A DNA stretch of 64,000 bases from Campylobacter concisus (GCF_002913225.1 NZ_PPAW01000040.1:124001-188000), one strand, 5' to 3'; counted from the stretch's first letter, positions 35,248 through 44,915 are shown. Numbers and translations are program-made. The notes: generated by a model not told the origin, from the letters alone.

Positions 35248-36716
35248 TACTTGCTTTTAAATTTGACTGCTTTAAAGACCCGGCCTTTTTGGCGCCATTT
35301 CTAAGCTCATTAGCTAAAGATCTTAAGCACTCTATAAGCTGCAAAGATGATCAAATTTGCCTAAAGGTAAGTGGCTCTGCCAATGAGCTTAGCGCCCTAG
35401 CAGACAGAGCTAGCGTCATCTTGCCTTATAGCCTTTATATAAAACATAGCGAGGTCGATGTGGCAGATGAGCTTGACGAAGCAAATGAGCTAAAAGAGAT
35501 AAAATTTAGCACGCTTAGCCCATCTCAGGCAGCGGCATTTTTGGCTAATGGCAAGGCTATTTTAAATGAAAGTAGCACGCTTGCTTTGAGTAAATTTGAT
35601 GGTGAGATAACGCTTGATAATTTTAATGAAAAGCTAAAAACCTGTCTAAATTTACTAAAAAATGGTAAGAGCGTTTGCATAGAGCAAGATGAAAATTTAT
35701 ATGAAATTTCTCTTGGGGTAAATTTTGATGCAAATTTCTTGATGCCTGTAAATTTAAAGCAGCTACCTAAAATTTTTATAGCTGGTGATAGGGTGCAGAT
35801 CGCGCTTGCTAGCTTTGAAAAGCCACTTTTGGCACTAAAAACGACAGCTATTTATAGGCAAAACCACGAGGGCGCACCGCTATTTTTTGACGTGATGGCG
35901 CCAAATGACCTTTTTCTTTACGCTGTTTGCGAGCAACTAAATAGAGAAAATTTTAGTTTTTTAAGCGTTTCTGTAAAGGAGCAAAAAAACGCTCTTTCAA
36001 GGCTTGCTTTGCTTGAAAACAGCGCACTTTTAAGCCCGTTTTTTTACATAAAAGATGAGAAATTTGAGCTTAGCTATTTGGGCGAGGTGGCTTTGGGGCT
36101 AAAATTTAGCAAATTTAGCGATGATGAAATTTGCCTGCTTTCAAAATCAAGCAAAACGCAGCTTCTCTTTTTGCCTAAATTTAGTAGCTTTGAAGAAATT
36201 TATGAACTTATAAGAGCTGAGGATGGTGGCGAAAGACTACTTGAAAACTTCAGCAAAGAGCGCGACTTGCCAAGTGGTAAATTTAGCTCAAACGCTAGCT
36301 TTTTCTCGCTATTTTGCATAGCTGGACGCTTGATTGGCACAAGCAGTGACTTTAAAAAAGCAGGGGAGAATTTGCTCCTTATGGCAGCTGATTTTAGCGG
36401 CCAAAAAGGCGTTAGGATCGATTATAAAATGAAAGATGACTTTGGTTTAGACGGGGTTAAGTTTGTAAAAAGTATCATTTCATTTATCCTTGCTGGCGCT
36501 GGAGAGAAGAATATCAGCTTTGGTTGCACCGAGTCTTTGGCGCATTTTTTGAGCGATTTTAGCTATGAAAAACGAGATAAATTTAACATCAAAAATGTTA
36601 CTTTAAGCGGGGATTTATTTTATAATAAGGTAGTTAGCAACTTGATAAAAAAGCACCTAAACCCAAATATAAAAACAAATTTTGACCCCGGATTTGGCAT
36701 TGAGATCAAGCTTTAG
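35244..36716 (+). CDS. hydE: Hydrogenase accessory protein HydE
   Basis: A 490-residue soluble protein at the position of HydE of Wolinella, Helicobacter and Campylobacter, where it is needed for active hydrogenase; it is unrelated to the radical-SAM HydE of [FeFe] hydrogenases. Recognisable domains are few: the N-terminal third is compositionally ordinary and there is a GAGEKNISFGCTESLAHFL stretch near residue 420. Assignment rests on the gene order hydABCD-hydE-hypF. Its biochemical activity is unknown. The 3' end overlaps the hypF frame by 35 bases at most. Confidence 0.8.
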   Translation: MILAFKFDCFKDPAFLAPFLSSLAKDLKHSISCKDDQICLKVSGSANELSALADRASVILPYSLYIKHSEVDVADELDEANELKEIKFSTLSPSQAAAFLANGKAILNESSTLALSKFDGEITLDNFNEKLKTCLNLLKNGKSVCIEQDENLYEISLGVNFDANFLMPVNLKQLPKIFIAGDRVQIALASFEKPLLALKTTAIYRQNHEGAPLFFDVMAPNDLFLYAVCEQLNRENFSFLSVSVKEQKNALSRLALLENSALLSPFFYIKDEKFELSYLGEVALGLKFSKFSDDEICLLSKSSKTQLLFLPKFSSFEEIYELIRAEDGGERLLENFSKERDLPSGKFSSNASFFSLFCIAGRLIGTSSDFKKAGENLLLMAADFSGQKGVRIDYKMKDDFGLDGVKFVKSIISFILAGAGEKNISFGCTESLAHFLSDFSYEKRDKFNIKNVTLSGDLFYNKVVSNLIKKHLNPNIKTNFDPGFGIEIKL

Positions 36717-38925
36717 ATATGAGATCAAAGGCTTAGTTCAAGGCGTTGGTTTTAGACCTTTTGTCTATACTTTGGCGCATAAATTTGCCCTTGTTGGTGA
36801 AATTTACAACGATGACGAGGGCGTGAAGCTAAATTTTAGTGGCGAAGAGACCAGCTTTTTGGCTTTTGAAAAAGAGCTTTATGAGAAGCTGCCAGCCCTT
36901 GCTAGGATCGATGAGCTAAAGAAATTTAAGATAGATCAAATTTATGAAAAGCTTGAGATCATCGCCTCAAAAAGCGCCACCAAACAAGCGCCTATCTTGC
37001 CTGATTACGCACTTTGTGATGACTGCTTGCGTGAGTTTTATGACCCAACAAATCCACGCTACAAATATCCATTTATAAACTGCACCAACTGCGGACCGAG
37101 ATTTTCCATCATCAAAGCATTGCCCTATGATAGGGTAAATACGACGATGAATGAGTTTAAGATGTGCGAATTTTGCGAGAGTGAATACAAAGACCCGCTT
37201 AATCGCCGCTACCACGCAGAGCCGATCTCTTGCCCAAACTGCGGACCAAAGCTCTATTTAAAAGATAAATTTGGCAAAGTCTTGGCTAGCGAGAACGAAG
37301 CAGCCAAAGAGGCAGCTAGGCTCATAAACGAGGGCAAAATTTTAGCCATTAAAGGGCTAGGCGGCTTTCATCTAGTTTGCGACGCGACAAATGAAGCAGC
37401 AGTTTGTGAGCTAAGAGCCAGAAAGCACCGCCCAAGCAAGCCCTTTGCTCTAATGAGTAAAAATTTACAAAACGCTAGAGAGATAGCGCAAATTTCAGAG
37501 GCAGAGGCTAGGCTTCTTAGCTCAAATTTAAAGCCAATCGTCTTGCTTGAAGCAAAAAATGGCTCAAATATCGCAAAAAGCGTCGCTCCAAATTTAAACA
37601 AGCTTGGCGTTATGCTCGCATTTAGTGGCATACATCTTTTGCTTTTTGAGCACTTAGAACACGACATCATCGCAACTAGCGCAAACATCTCAGGCGAGGT
37701 TGTGATAAAAGATGAGAGCGAGCTAAGAGAAAAACTAGGCGATGTCATAGACTTTTACCTTGATCACGACCGCGAAATTTACTCACCAAGTGACGACAGT
37801 ATCGCATTTTGCGTTGGAGATGAAGTGATTTTTACAAGGACAAGTCGTGGGCTAAATCCAAATTTTATCCATACAAATTTCAAGCAAAAAGGGACATTTT
37901 TAGCCCTTGGAGCGGAGCTAAAAAGCTCGTTTTGCATCTATAAAGACGGACTTTTGATGCTTAGCCCATATATCGGCGACCTAAAAAACGTGGCGACTTT
38001 TGATAGATTTAAGGACATTTTCACCCTTTTTGAAACGACTTATGATCTAAAAATAGACAAGGTCATAGCCGATCTGCATCCAAATTTTTTAAATACAAAA
38101 TGGGCAAAAGAGCAGGGCTTTGAGCTAGTTCATCTGCAGCATCACTACGCACATCTGCTAAGTGTGATCTTTGAAAATGATTTGCCAGACAAAGAGTATC
38201 TTGGCTTTTGTTTTGACGGCACTGGATACGGAGAAGACGGCAAAATTTGGGGTGGCGAGGTCTTTAGGGTTGATAAAAAGAGTTACGAGAGAGTTTATCA
38301 CTTTGATGAATTTAGCTTATTTGGTGGCGAAAATAGCATAAAAAATATCTATCTCATCGCTTATTCTATTATTTTGAAGTATCAGCTTGAGGACGAGGGG
38401 CATAAATTTTTAGTAAATTTTGATGAAAAGGTGCTTAGAAATTTCAAGATGATGGAGCAAAAGGGGCTAAATTTAGTAAAAACTAGCTCTGTTGGTAGGA
38501 TATTTGACGCATTTGGTGCGATAATATGTGGCATTTTTCACTCGAGTTTTGAGGGCGAGAGTGGCATGAGGCTTGAGGCGCTTTATGATAAAAATTTAGA
38601 TGCGTGTTACAAATTTAGTCTAAATGACGGAGTTATCAGCTTTAGAGATGCCTTTAAAAGTGCGCTAAAAGATGAGCCAAGAGTGGCTGCAACGGCATTT
38701 ATAAATGGCATGGCTGATATTATTTTTGAAATTTCTAAAAGTGAGAAAAAAGAGATTTTGCTAAGTGGTGGAGTTTTTCAAAATAAGACTTTGCTTGAGC
38801 TTATTTACAAAAAATTTACTAAATCAAATTTGAAATTTTATATCAATAAGAAATTCTGCAGTAACGATTCTAACGTAAATTTAGGGCAAATTTATTATTA
38901 TTTATCCACATTTTCTAATAAGTGA
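36682..38925 (+). CDS. hypF: Carbamoyltransferase HypF
   Basis: Makes the CN ligands of the NiFe centre: it carbamoylates the C-terminal cysteine of HypE. Domain order is acylphosphatase (GLVQGVGFRPFVYTLA), two zinc fingers (CDDCLREF with CTNCGPRFS; CEFCESEY with CPNCGPKL), a YrdC-like domain about 195-380 and a Kae1-like domain with HHYAHLLSV. There is no ATG in frame near the start; TTG codons at 36682, 36694 and 36700 are possible and none has a good ribosome site, so coupling to hydE is likely. 741-747 residues is normal. Confidence 0.93.
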   Translation: MTPDLALRSSFRYEIKGLVQGVGFRPFVYTLAHKFALVGEIYNDDEGVKLNFSGEETSFLAFEKELYEKLPALARIDELKKFKIDQIYEKLEIIASKSATKQAPILPDYALCDDCLREFYDPTNPRYKYPFINCTNCGPRFSIIKALPYDRVNTTMNEFKMCEFCESEYKDPLNRRYHAEPISCPNCGPKLYLKDKFGKVLASENEAAKEAARLINEGKILAIKGLGGFHLVCDATNEAAVCELRARKHRPSKPFALMSKNLQNAREIAQISEAEARLLSSNLKPIVLLEAKNGSNIAKSVAPNLNKLGVMLAFSGIHLLLFEHLEHDIIATSANISGEVVIKDESELREKLGDVIDFYLDHDREIYSPSDDSIAFCVGDEVIFTRTSRGLNPNFIHTNFKQKGTFLALGAELKSSFCIYKDGLLMLSPYIGDLKNVATFDRFKDIFTLFETTYDLKIDKVIADLHPNFLNTKWAKEQGFELVHLQHHYAHLLSVIFENDLPDKEYLGFCFDGTGYGEDGKIWGGEVFRVDKKSYERVYHFDEFSLFGGENSIKNIYLIAYSIILKYQLEDEGHKFLVNFDEKVLRNFKMMEQKGLNLVKTSSVGRIFDAFGAIICGIFHSSFEGESGMRLEALYDKNLDACYKFSLNDGVISFRDAFKSALKDEPRVAATAFINGMADIIFEISKSEKKEILLSGGVFQNKTLLELIYKKFTKSNLKFYINKKFCSNDSNVNLGQIYYYLSTFSNK

Positions 38926-38927
38926 TG

Positions 38928-38940
38928 TATAATGATTATA
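38928..38940. promoter_or_regulatory. Palindrome overlapping a -10 box upstream of nikR
   Basis: TATAATGATTATA is a perfect 13-bp palindrome, 30 bases before the nikR ATG. Its left arm is also a perfect -10 box. The known NikR sites of Helicobacter are AT-rich inverted repeats (TATWATT and AATWATA arms), so this may be an autoregulatory site, although the spacing is shorter than in that consensus. Confidence 0.4.
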
Positions 38941-38970
38941 AACGGTAATCAAACGAGAAAGGAGCAAAAA

Positions 38971-39384
38971 ATGGATAGTGTTATACGTTTTAGTGTTTCT
39001 TTGCCTAGTCAATTACTAGACGAACTGGATAGAAAAGTTAGCGAACAAGGCTACGCTTCTAGGAGTGAATTTACAAGGGATTTGATCCGTGAAAAGATCG
39101 TAAGCGACAGCTGGAAGGACGCTAACGAGGAGTTGATTGGGGTTTTGACGCTCATTTATGTGCATCATCACAACGATTTGGTGAATAAAAAAATGGATAT
39201 CGAGCATGACTCTGATGTGAAGATCATCTGCACAAATCACGTCCATGTCGATCACCACAACTGCTTAGAAACGATCTCGATAAGAGGTGAGGCTAGCAAG
39301 ATAGAGCGCTTTGCTGATAGGATTGCTGGCTTAAAGGGTGTTAAGTTTTCTAAACTTACAAAGGCCGCTGTACCTAAATTTTAA
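38971..39384 (+). CDS. nikR: Nickel-responsive regulator NikR
   Basis: A ribbon-helix-helix repressor with a nickel-binding ACT-like domain. The DNA-binding part is residues 1-45 ([28 protein letters not shown]). The nickel ligands are exactly spaced as in E. coli NikR: H79, H90, H92 and C98 ([12 protein letters not shown]). The ATG at 38971 with AAGGAG gives 137 residues; an upstream ATG is not supported. It sits between the hyd and hyp blocks, so control of hydrogenase or nickel uptake is likely. Confidence 0.95.
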   Translation: MDSVIRFSVSLPSQLLDELDRKVSEQGYASRSEFTRDLIREKIVSDSWKDANEELIGVLTLIYVHHHNDLVNKKMDIEHDSDVKIICTNHVHVDHHNCLETISIRGEASKIERFADRIAGLKGVKFSKLTKAAVPKF

Positions 39385-39399
39385 GCTAAAAGCTTTTTT
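39383..39399 (+). terminator. Short hairpin with T run after nikR
   Basis: AAGCT and AGCTT pair across a 3-base loop starting at the nikR stop, followed by TTTT. The stem is short, so this is a weak terminator candidate. Confidence 0.35.
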
Positions 39400-39759
39400 G
39401 GCTCTTAAATTTGGTTTTTTTGTAAATAGCTAGCAGTGCTCTTGGCTGCGGAGCTTGTCTTATTTTGTCTTTTTGTTAGTTTTTGGCAGTTTTTGGCAGT
39501 TTTTGTGATCCATTTTTGCAAATTTATAGCAGGGTTTTGCTGCGATTTTCGTACTTGCCTTCTATTTTTTTTGTGGCGAAAGTTTGATGACCGTTTGTTT
39601 TTTACTTGGGTTTTGGCTAAAGCTAAATTTGCAAAAGCCCGCCCAAGTTTTTTTGGCTTTTTAAATTTCTCCCTTTTTTGCTTTATTTTTGTTCTAGCAT
39701 TTTTGGCGCTTGTATGCTATCATTAGCCACAAAAAAATGTCATTTAAAGAGAATGAAAG
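39400..39759. other. Intergenic stretch between nikR and the DUF2157 gene
   Basis: This 360-base stretch is T-rich and G-rich in TTTTTGGC-like runs, including a tandem TTTTTGGCAG at about 39480-39500. One plus-strand open frame of 96 codons encodes only Phe/Leu/Cys-rich sequence with no ribosome site, and I regard it as chance. A -10-like TATCAT near 39718 may serve the next gene. No RNA gene was recognised. Confidence 0.5.
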
Positions 39760-41022
39760 ATGAATTTTTACAATAGAAATTTTCTAGCCAAAGAGCTAGA
39801 TCGCTGGCAAAAAGAGGATGTGGTCGATAAGGCCACCGCTTTAAAGATAGCAAATTTATATGATATAGATATAAACGCTCATAGCGAGAAGACTAGCTTT
39901 ATCTTAAAGTTGGTTGCCTATCTCTTTTTCGCGCTGGCATTTTTTACCCTAGTTGGAGCTTACTGGGAGGAGATACCAAGGATGGGGCGCCTTGTCATCA
40001 TCTTTGGCGTGCTTGCTCTTTTAAATTTTGGTGGGGTTTATTATCTCAAAAAGGGCAAAGACAAGCTTGGTACGGCTACGCTCTTTTTGGGAAATTTCTG
40101 CTACGGCGCAGCCATAGCGCTTATCGCTCAAATTTATAATATTAGCGACGAGCCAAGTGGCGGAGTTTTGCTCTGGAGCATTGGAGCGTTTGCGCTCTCT
40201 TTTGCTAGCAAAAAGGCTTTACTGGTGGCTCAAAGCCTTGTTTTTGCGACGATCTGGTTTGTTTTAAAGGGCACGGGCGGCGAGTTTGCTTATGAATTTA
40301 TCGTCTTTATAGCCCTTGGTGCCTACATGCTTTATAAAAGTGACTCTATTTTTCTTGCTACCATGCTTCTAGCAGATATATTTTTCTACATCGTTTCGCT
40401 TTGCGCTAGGATCAGCGGGTTTAATGAATTTTATGGCTATGATCTTATGTTTAGAGCGCCGATGGCTGCTACTTTATCGCTCTCATACGCGCTTTTACTT
40501 GTCGCGCTCTTTAGCCCGTTAGTTAGCTTTAGAGATAGGCTGGCGCACCTTGTAAAAGGCTTTGGCAAGTATCTTGGCATCATTATCTTGATCGTTTGCT
40601 TGATAGCTTATGCAAATGGCGACATCTACGAGCTAGAAGAAGATAAATTTTGGTTTGCAAAAGCATTTTTTTATAGCAGTTTTGGCAAGGTTTTTGCCGT
40701 ATTTAGCATCGCTAGCATTGCGCTATTTTTCAAAGAGAAAAACAAAAGCGGCCTACTTCTTGGCTTGATACTCTTTGCGTTGCCATTTGTCTTTAGCTTA
40801 GGCGTGGGATATGCAAATATCTTCTTCTCGCTAGCAAATATCATCGTTGCAGCCGTGCTTATCAAAAATGGCGAGCTTGCACTTGGACTATGCATGATAT
40901 TCTTAGTTGCGGTGGTTAGATACTTTGAGCTAATAGGCGATTATTTAGGGGCTACGGCGCTATTTATTATCTTTGCCTTCGTCGTGCTCGCAGTTGCTGC
41001 TAAAAAAGGAGGCAAAAAATGA
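39760..41022 (+). CDS. DUF2157 multi-pass membrane protein
   Basis: A 420-residue inner-membrane protein. A soluble N-terminal part of about 40 residues (LAKELDRWQKEDVVDKATALKIANLY) is typical of DUF2157, followed by about twelve hydrophobic helices in pairs. Function of the family is not known. The stop overlaps the start of the next gene by four bases, and DUF2157 proteins are commonly paired with GDYXXLXY proteins, as here. The pair lies inside the hydrogenase island between nikR and hypB, on the same strand; whether it serves nickel, hydrogenase or something unrelated is open. Confidence 0.85.
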   Translation: MNFYNRNFLAKELDRWQKEDVVDKATALKIANLYDIDINAHSEKTSFILKLVAYLFFALAFFTLVGAYWEEIPRMGRLVIIFGVLALLNFGGVYYLKKGKDKLGTATLFLGNFCYGAAIALIAQIYNISDEPSGGVLLWSIGAFALSFASKKALLVAQSLVFATIWFVLKGTGGEFAYEFIVFIALGAYMLYKSDSIFLATMLLADIFFYIVSLCARISGFNEFYGYDLMFRAPMAATLSLSYALLLVALFSPLVSFRDRLAHLVKGFGKYLGIIILIVCLIAYANGDIYELEEDKFWFAKAFFYSSFGKVFAVFSIASIALFFKEKNKSGLLLGLILFALPFVFSLGVGYANIFFSLANIIVAAVLIKNGELALGLCMIFLVAVVRYFELIGDYLGATALFIIFAFVVLAVAAKKGGKK

Positions 41023-41651
41023 AGATAAGATCGCTAATACTAGCCATAATTTTTCAAATTTTACTAATAATTGCGATGCTCGCATACGCGCTCATGCCAC
41101 TTTATCTTGGAAAAGAGATAAAAGTGAGGGTAAATCTTTATGATCCAAGGGATCTCTTTCGCGGAAACTACGTGAGCTTGAGCTATGACTTTTCAAATCT
41201 GCAGCAGTCTAAATTTGATGAAAAAACTGGCGTTGAGATATATATATATGATAGAAATTTCTCAAAAAATGATGAAATTTACGCCATTTTAAAGCAAGAT
41301 GCGAATGCCACTTACGCTTTTGATAAATTTAGCTTTACTAAGCCAAAAGATGCTCTTTTCTTAGCTGGTAAATTTGATGGATACTCATTTGTAAAATATG
41401 GCATTGAAGAGTTTTACATGCCAACTAAAAAGGCAAAGCAAACTGAGCGAGAGATGATGGATCAAGATGTGGATGCTTTTGCTGTTTTGATGGTGATGGA
41501 TGATGGCAGAGCGAGGCTAAAAGATCTCATCATCACGCCAAATGGCAAAAAAAGAAATAGCGATGAAAATTTTGATGAAAATAGCTACACAGATGATAAC
41601 GAGAGCCTTGAAGAGCTAGATAAAAACACAAGCTTGCAAGATCAAAGGTAA
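41019..41651 (+). CDS. GDYXXLXY-domain membrane-anchored protein
   Basis: A 210-residue protein with one N-terminal membrane helix (LILAIIFQILLIIAMLAYALMP split by short turns) and a periplasmic domain. The family motif is present as DLFRGNYVSLSYDFS, with Asn in place of the usual Asp of GDYxxLxY. Downstream it has EEFYMPTKKA, also typical. The C-terminal 40 residues are acidic and low complexity. It is encoded in the same transcript as the DUF2157 protein, and the two presumably form a membrane complex. Function unknown. Confidence 0.85.
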   Translation: MKIRSLILAIIFQILLIIAMLAYALMPLYLGKEIKVRVNLYDPRDLFRGNYVSLSYDFSNLQQSKFDEKTGVEIYIYDRNFSKNDEIYAILKQDANATYAFDKFSFTKPKDALFLAGKFDGYSFVKYGIEEFYMPTKKAKQTEREMMDQDVDAFAVLMVMDDGRARLKDLIITPNGKKRNSDENFDENSYTDDNESLEELDKNTSLQDQR

Positions 41652-41774
41652 ATTTAAAGGTTAATTAAAAAACGGGTTAATTTATCTCATTTGCATAAAA
41701 TGCCTTTAAATTTTAATTTTATTTTTAAATTTAAGCGTTAAAATCTCTAAAAATTAATAAAAAAGGATAATAAA

Positions 41775-42587
41775 ATGTGTAAAGATTGCGGTTGTTCAAT
41801 GGGTAATCACGCCCACACTCACACTCACGCTGATGGCACCACTCACTCACACCCACACACTCACGATGGGCATACAGATCACGCTCATGACGCACACGAG
41901 CATAGTCACGAGGCTCACGCACACCCTGTGCTAAATGAGAGCAAAACCATAGACGTTATAGAAAAAATTCTATCTGAAAACGACAAAGAGGCCACTCATA
42001 ACAGAGCGCATCTTGATGAGAAAAAGATACTTTGTGTAAATTTGATGAGCAGTCCAGGCGCTGGCAAGACTACGCTTTTAGAGGCTACGATAAAGGCTGG
42101 CAAATTTAAAATAGGCGTTGTCGAGGGCGATTTAGAGACCAACCAAGATGCCGACCGCATAGTAAAAGCTGGCGCAAAAGCTCATCAGATAAGCACAGGT
42201 CAGACCTGCCATTTAGACGCTTTTATGGTGCATGAGGGGCTTCATCACCTGCCACTAAACGAGCTTGATCTAGTCTTTATAGAAAATGTTGGAAATTTAG
42301 TTTGCCCTGCAAGTTACGACGTTGGCTCGCACTTTAACGCTGTGCTTCTTTCAGTACCAGAGGGCGATGATAAGGTGAGCAAATATCCAGTGATGTTTAG
42401 GGCAGCTGACGTGCTTTTGATCACAAAAGCTTCGCTTGCGCCGCACTTTGACTTTGATATCGAGCGAGTGAAAAATGACGCTAGAAAGCTAAATCCAAAG
42501 GTTGATATCTTTGTAGTAGATAGCAAAACAGGCGAGGGCATCGATAAATGGATAAGTTATTTGGAATTTAAAAAAGAGCTAAGATAA
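41775..42587 (+). CDS. hypB: Hydrogenase nickel incorporation GTPase HypB
   Basis: A nickel-binding GTPase that delivers nickel to HydB with HypA. It begins with the CxxCGC-type high-affinity site (MCKDCGCS), followed by a histidine-rich stretch (residues about 12-55, more than 15 His) likely to store nickel. The GTPase domain has P-loop SSPGAGKTT, ENVGNLVCP (with the metal-binding Cys) and the downstream ITKASLAPH region. It starts a block hypBCDEA in which all neighbours overlap or nearly touch. Confidence 0.97.
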   Translation: MCKDCGCSMGNHAHTHTHADGTTHSHPHTHDGHTDHAHDAHEHSHEAHAHPVLNESKTIDVIEKILSENDKEATHNRAHLDEKKILCVNLMSSPGAGKTTLLEATIKAGKFKIGVVEGDLETNQDADRIVKAGAKAHQISTGQTCHLDAFMVHEGLHHLPLNELDLVFIENVGNLVCPASYDVGSHFNAVLLSVPEGDDKVSKYPVMFRAADVLLITKASLAPHFDFDIERVKNDARKLNPKVDIFVVDSKTGEGIDKWISYLEFKKELR

Positions 42588-42826
42588 TGTGCCTCTCGAT
42601 CCCTTCAAAAGTAATAGAAATAGACAAAAACAACGTTGCTACCGTTGAGACTCTGGGCGTTACTAGAAAGGTAAGCCTAGATCTCATCTCTGAAGAGGTA
42701 AAAGTTGGCGAATACGTGCTAATCCACGTTGGATACGCTATGCAAAAGATTGATACGCAGTTTGCGCTTGAGAGCTTGGAGGTCTATCAAAAGATCGCTG
42801 AAGATATGGACGCGGGGAAAATTTGA
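42587..42826 (+). CDS. hypC: Hydrogenase assembly chaperone HypC
   Basis: A 79-residue OB-fold chaperone that, with HypD, carries the Fe(CN)2CO moiety to the large subunit. The essential N-terminal cysteine is in MCLSIPSKV. The stop overlaps the hypD start (TGATG). Confidence 0.96.
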   Translation: MCLSIPSKVIEIDKNNVATVETLGVTRKVSLDLISEEVKVGEYVLIHVGYAMQKIDTQFALESLEVYQKIAEDMDAGKI

Positions 42827-43914
42827 TGGATCTTATCAATGACTTTCGCGATAAAAATTTAATCCTTGCCCTTTCAAAACTCATACAAAAAGAGAGCGTA
42901 AAACCGCTAAATATCATGGAAATTTGCGGTGGCCACACGCATAGCATTATGAAATTTGCACTGCCAAGCTTAGTCGGAGAGCATATAAATTTCGTCCACG
43001 GCCCAGGCTGTCCGGTCTGTGTGATGCCAAAGAGCCGCATAGATGAGGCCTGTAAGCTTGCTAGTATGGATAATGTGATCTTTTGCACGCTAGCTGACAT
43101 GCTAAGAGTGCCTGGCTCAAAGACAAGCTTGCAAAAGCTTCGTGGCGAGGGGCATGATATAAGGGCACTTTACACGCCACTTGATGCGCTAAATTTAGCC
43201 CAGCAAAACCCAGACAAAAAGGTCATATTTTTTGCCATTGGCTTTGAGACGACGACGCCGATGAGCGCAAATTTAGTTGAAAAAGTGGTACAAGAGGGCA
43301 TTAAAAATTTATACTTTCATATAAATCACGTAACCGTCCCAGCTCCAGTTAGAGCGATAATGAGCGATGAAAACGTAAGAATAGACGCATTTTTGGGGCC
43401 AAGCCACGTGAGCGTCATCACTGGAAGCAAAATTTATAAAGAGCTAGCAGATGAGTTTAAAAGACCGATCGCCATTAGCGGTTTTGAGCCGCTTGATATC
43501 ATGGCAAGTGTGCTAAATTTAGTCCGTCAGCAAAACGCAGGCACTTATGAAGTCTATAACGAGTACGCAAGGGCGGTCAAAGAAGAGGGCAACTTAAGAG
43601 CAAAAGAGCTCATAGCTAAGTATTTTGAGCCGTGCGACTTTGTCTGGAGAGGCCTTGGCGAGATAGCACAAAGTGGCATGAAACTAAAAGATGAGTTTGC
43701 CTACCTTGATGCTAGAGTGCAGTTTGACTGCAGTGTAGAGAGTACTGGCGAGAGCAAGGCTTGCATTTGCGGGCAAATTTTAAGAGGGCTGGCAAAGCCG
43801 ACTGACTGTAAGGTCTTTGGCAAGGTTTGCAACCCGCAAAACCCGCTAGGATCGTGCATGGTCTCAGGCGAGGGCGCTTGTGCAGCATATTTTAAATACG
43901 CAAGAGTTGGTTAA
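42826..43914 (+). CDS. hypD: Hydrogenase formation protein HypD
   Basis: A 362-residue [4Fe-4S] protein forming the scaffold on which Fe(CN)2CO is assembled. Conserved motifs are CGGHTHSIMK, GPGCPVCVMP, the FAIGFETTTPM segment and the C-terminal cluster cysteines (CICGQILRG, GKVCNPQNPLGSCMVSGEGAC split by loops). I start at the ATG at 42826 that overlaps the hypC stop. Confidence 0.96.
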   Translation: MDLINDFRDKNLILALSKLIQKESVKPLNIMEICGGHTHSIMKFALPSLVGEHINFVHGPGCPVCVMPKSRIDEACKLASMDNVIFCTLADMLRVPGSKTSLQKLRGEGHDIRALYTPLDALNLAQQNPDKKVIFFAIGFETTTPMSANLVEKVVQEGIKNLYFHINHVTVPAPVRAIMSDENVRIDAFLGPSHVSVITGSKIYKELADEFKRPIAISGFEPLDIMASVLNLVRQQNAGTYEVYNEYARAVKEEGNLRAKELIAKYFEPCDFVWRGLGEIAQSGMKLKDEFAYLDARVQFDCSVESTGESKACICGQILRGLAKPTDCKVFGKVCNPQNPLGSCMVSGEGACAAYFKYARVG

Positions 43915-43922
43915 GGAATTTA

Positions 43923-44915
43923 ATGAAAAAGATAATGCTAAGCCACGGCGGCGGCGGCGAGGAGATGAACTCGCTTATAAATGAGACGATATTTAAAATT
44001 TTTGATAATGAAATTTTAAGGCAGAGCAACGACTCAGCGATACTAAATTTAAACGGAAAGATCGCATTTAGCTCCGATAGCTTTGTGGTAACTCCCATTT
44101 TTTTTAATGGCGGCGACATCGGCAAGATCGCAGCTTGTGGCACTATAAACGACCTAGCGATGGTTGGAGCAATCGCAAAATACCTAAGCTGCTCGCTCAT
44201 CATCGAAGAGGGGCTTAGCATAGAGGAGCTTGAAAAGGTGCTTGGCTCACTTGCAAAAACATGCAAAGAGAGCGGTGTGAGCGTTGTTTGTGGCGATACG
44301 AAGGTCGTGCCAAAGGGCAAATGCGACAAAATTTTTATAAACACAGCAGGCATCGGCGAGATAGTTTGCGAGGGCGTGGAGCTTAAAAATTTAAAAGCAG
44401 GGGCAAAAATTTTAATCTCTGGAGATGTTGGCAGACACGGCGGCGTGGTGCTAGCAGCAAGAGAAGAATTTGAGCTTGGGCTTGATCTAAAAAGTGACTG
44501 CAAGAGCCTAAAAGAGGTTGTTTTAAAGCTACTTAGCGCTGGTATAAAGCCACAAACCATGCGTGATGCGACTAGGGGCGGACTAAGTGCGGTGCTAAAT
44601 GAGTGGGCTAAATTTAGCAAATTTGACATCTTGGTTTTTGAAGAAAATATCAAGGTGGCAGACGAAGTGATGGGCGTTTGTGAGCTCTTTGGTTTTGAGC
44701 CTTATGAGCTTGCAAATGAGGGCACTTTTGTGATGGCTGTTGATGAGAGCCAGGCTGAGGACGCGCTTAAAATTTTAAGAGAATTTGATCAAAATGCGAT
44801 GATAATAGGCGAGGTTTTGCAGGCAAAAAACGAGCGCGTCATCATCGAAAACGCCTATAAATCAAGAAGATTTCTCGAGCCGCCAAAGGGCGAGCTACTA
44901 CCAAGGATCTGCTAA
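43923..44915 (+). CDS. hypE: Hydrogenase expression/formation protein HypE
   Basis: An AIR-synthase-like enzyme (330 residues) that dehydrates the thiocarbamate made by HypF into thiocyanate. The start is typical (MLSHGGGGEEMNSLI), and the protein ends in PRIC, the C-terminal cysteine that is carbamoylated. It lies 8 bases after hypD and overlaps hypA by one base. Confidence 0.97.
   Translation: MKKIMLSHGGGGEEMNSLINETIFKIFDNEILRQSNDSAILNLNGKIAFSSDSFVVTPIFFNGGDIGKIAACGTINDLAMVGAIAKYLSCSLIIEEGLSIEELEKVLGSLAKTCKESGVSVVCGDTKVVPKGKCDKIFINTAGIGEIVCEGVELKNLKAGAKILISGDVGRHGGVVLAAREEFELGLDLKSDCKSLKEVVLKLLSAGIKPQTMRDATRGGLSAVLNEWAKFSKFDILVFEENIKVADEVMGVCELFGFEPYELANEGTFVMAVDESQAEDALKILREFDQNAMIIGEVLQAKNERVIIENAYKSRRFLEPPKGELLPRIC

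Noticed and set aside
39436-39726. 96-codon hydrophobic open frame between nikR and the DUF2157 gene
   Set aside because: Composition is almost only Phe, Leu, Cys and Val from T-rich DNA, with no ribosome site; likely chance.
43892-44653. 253-codon minus-strand open frame
   Set aside because: Antisense to hypE, which has all its family motifs.
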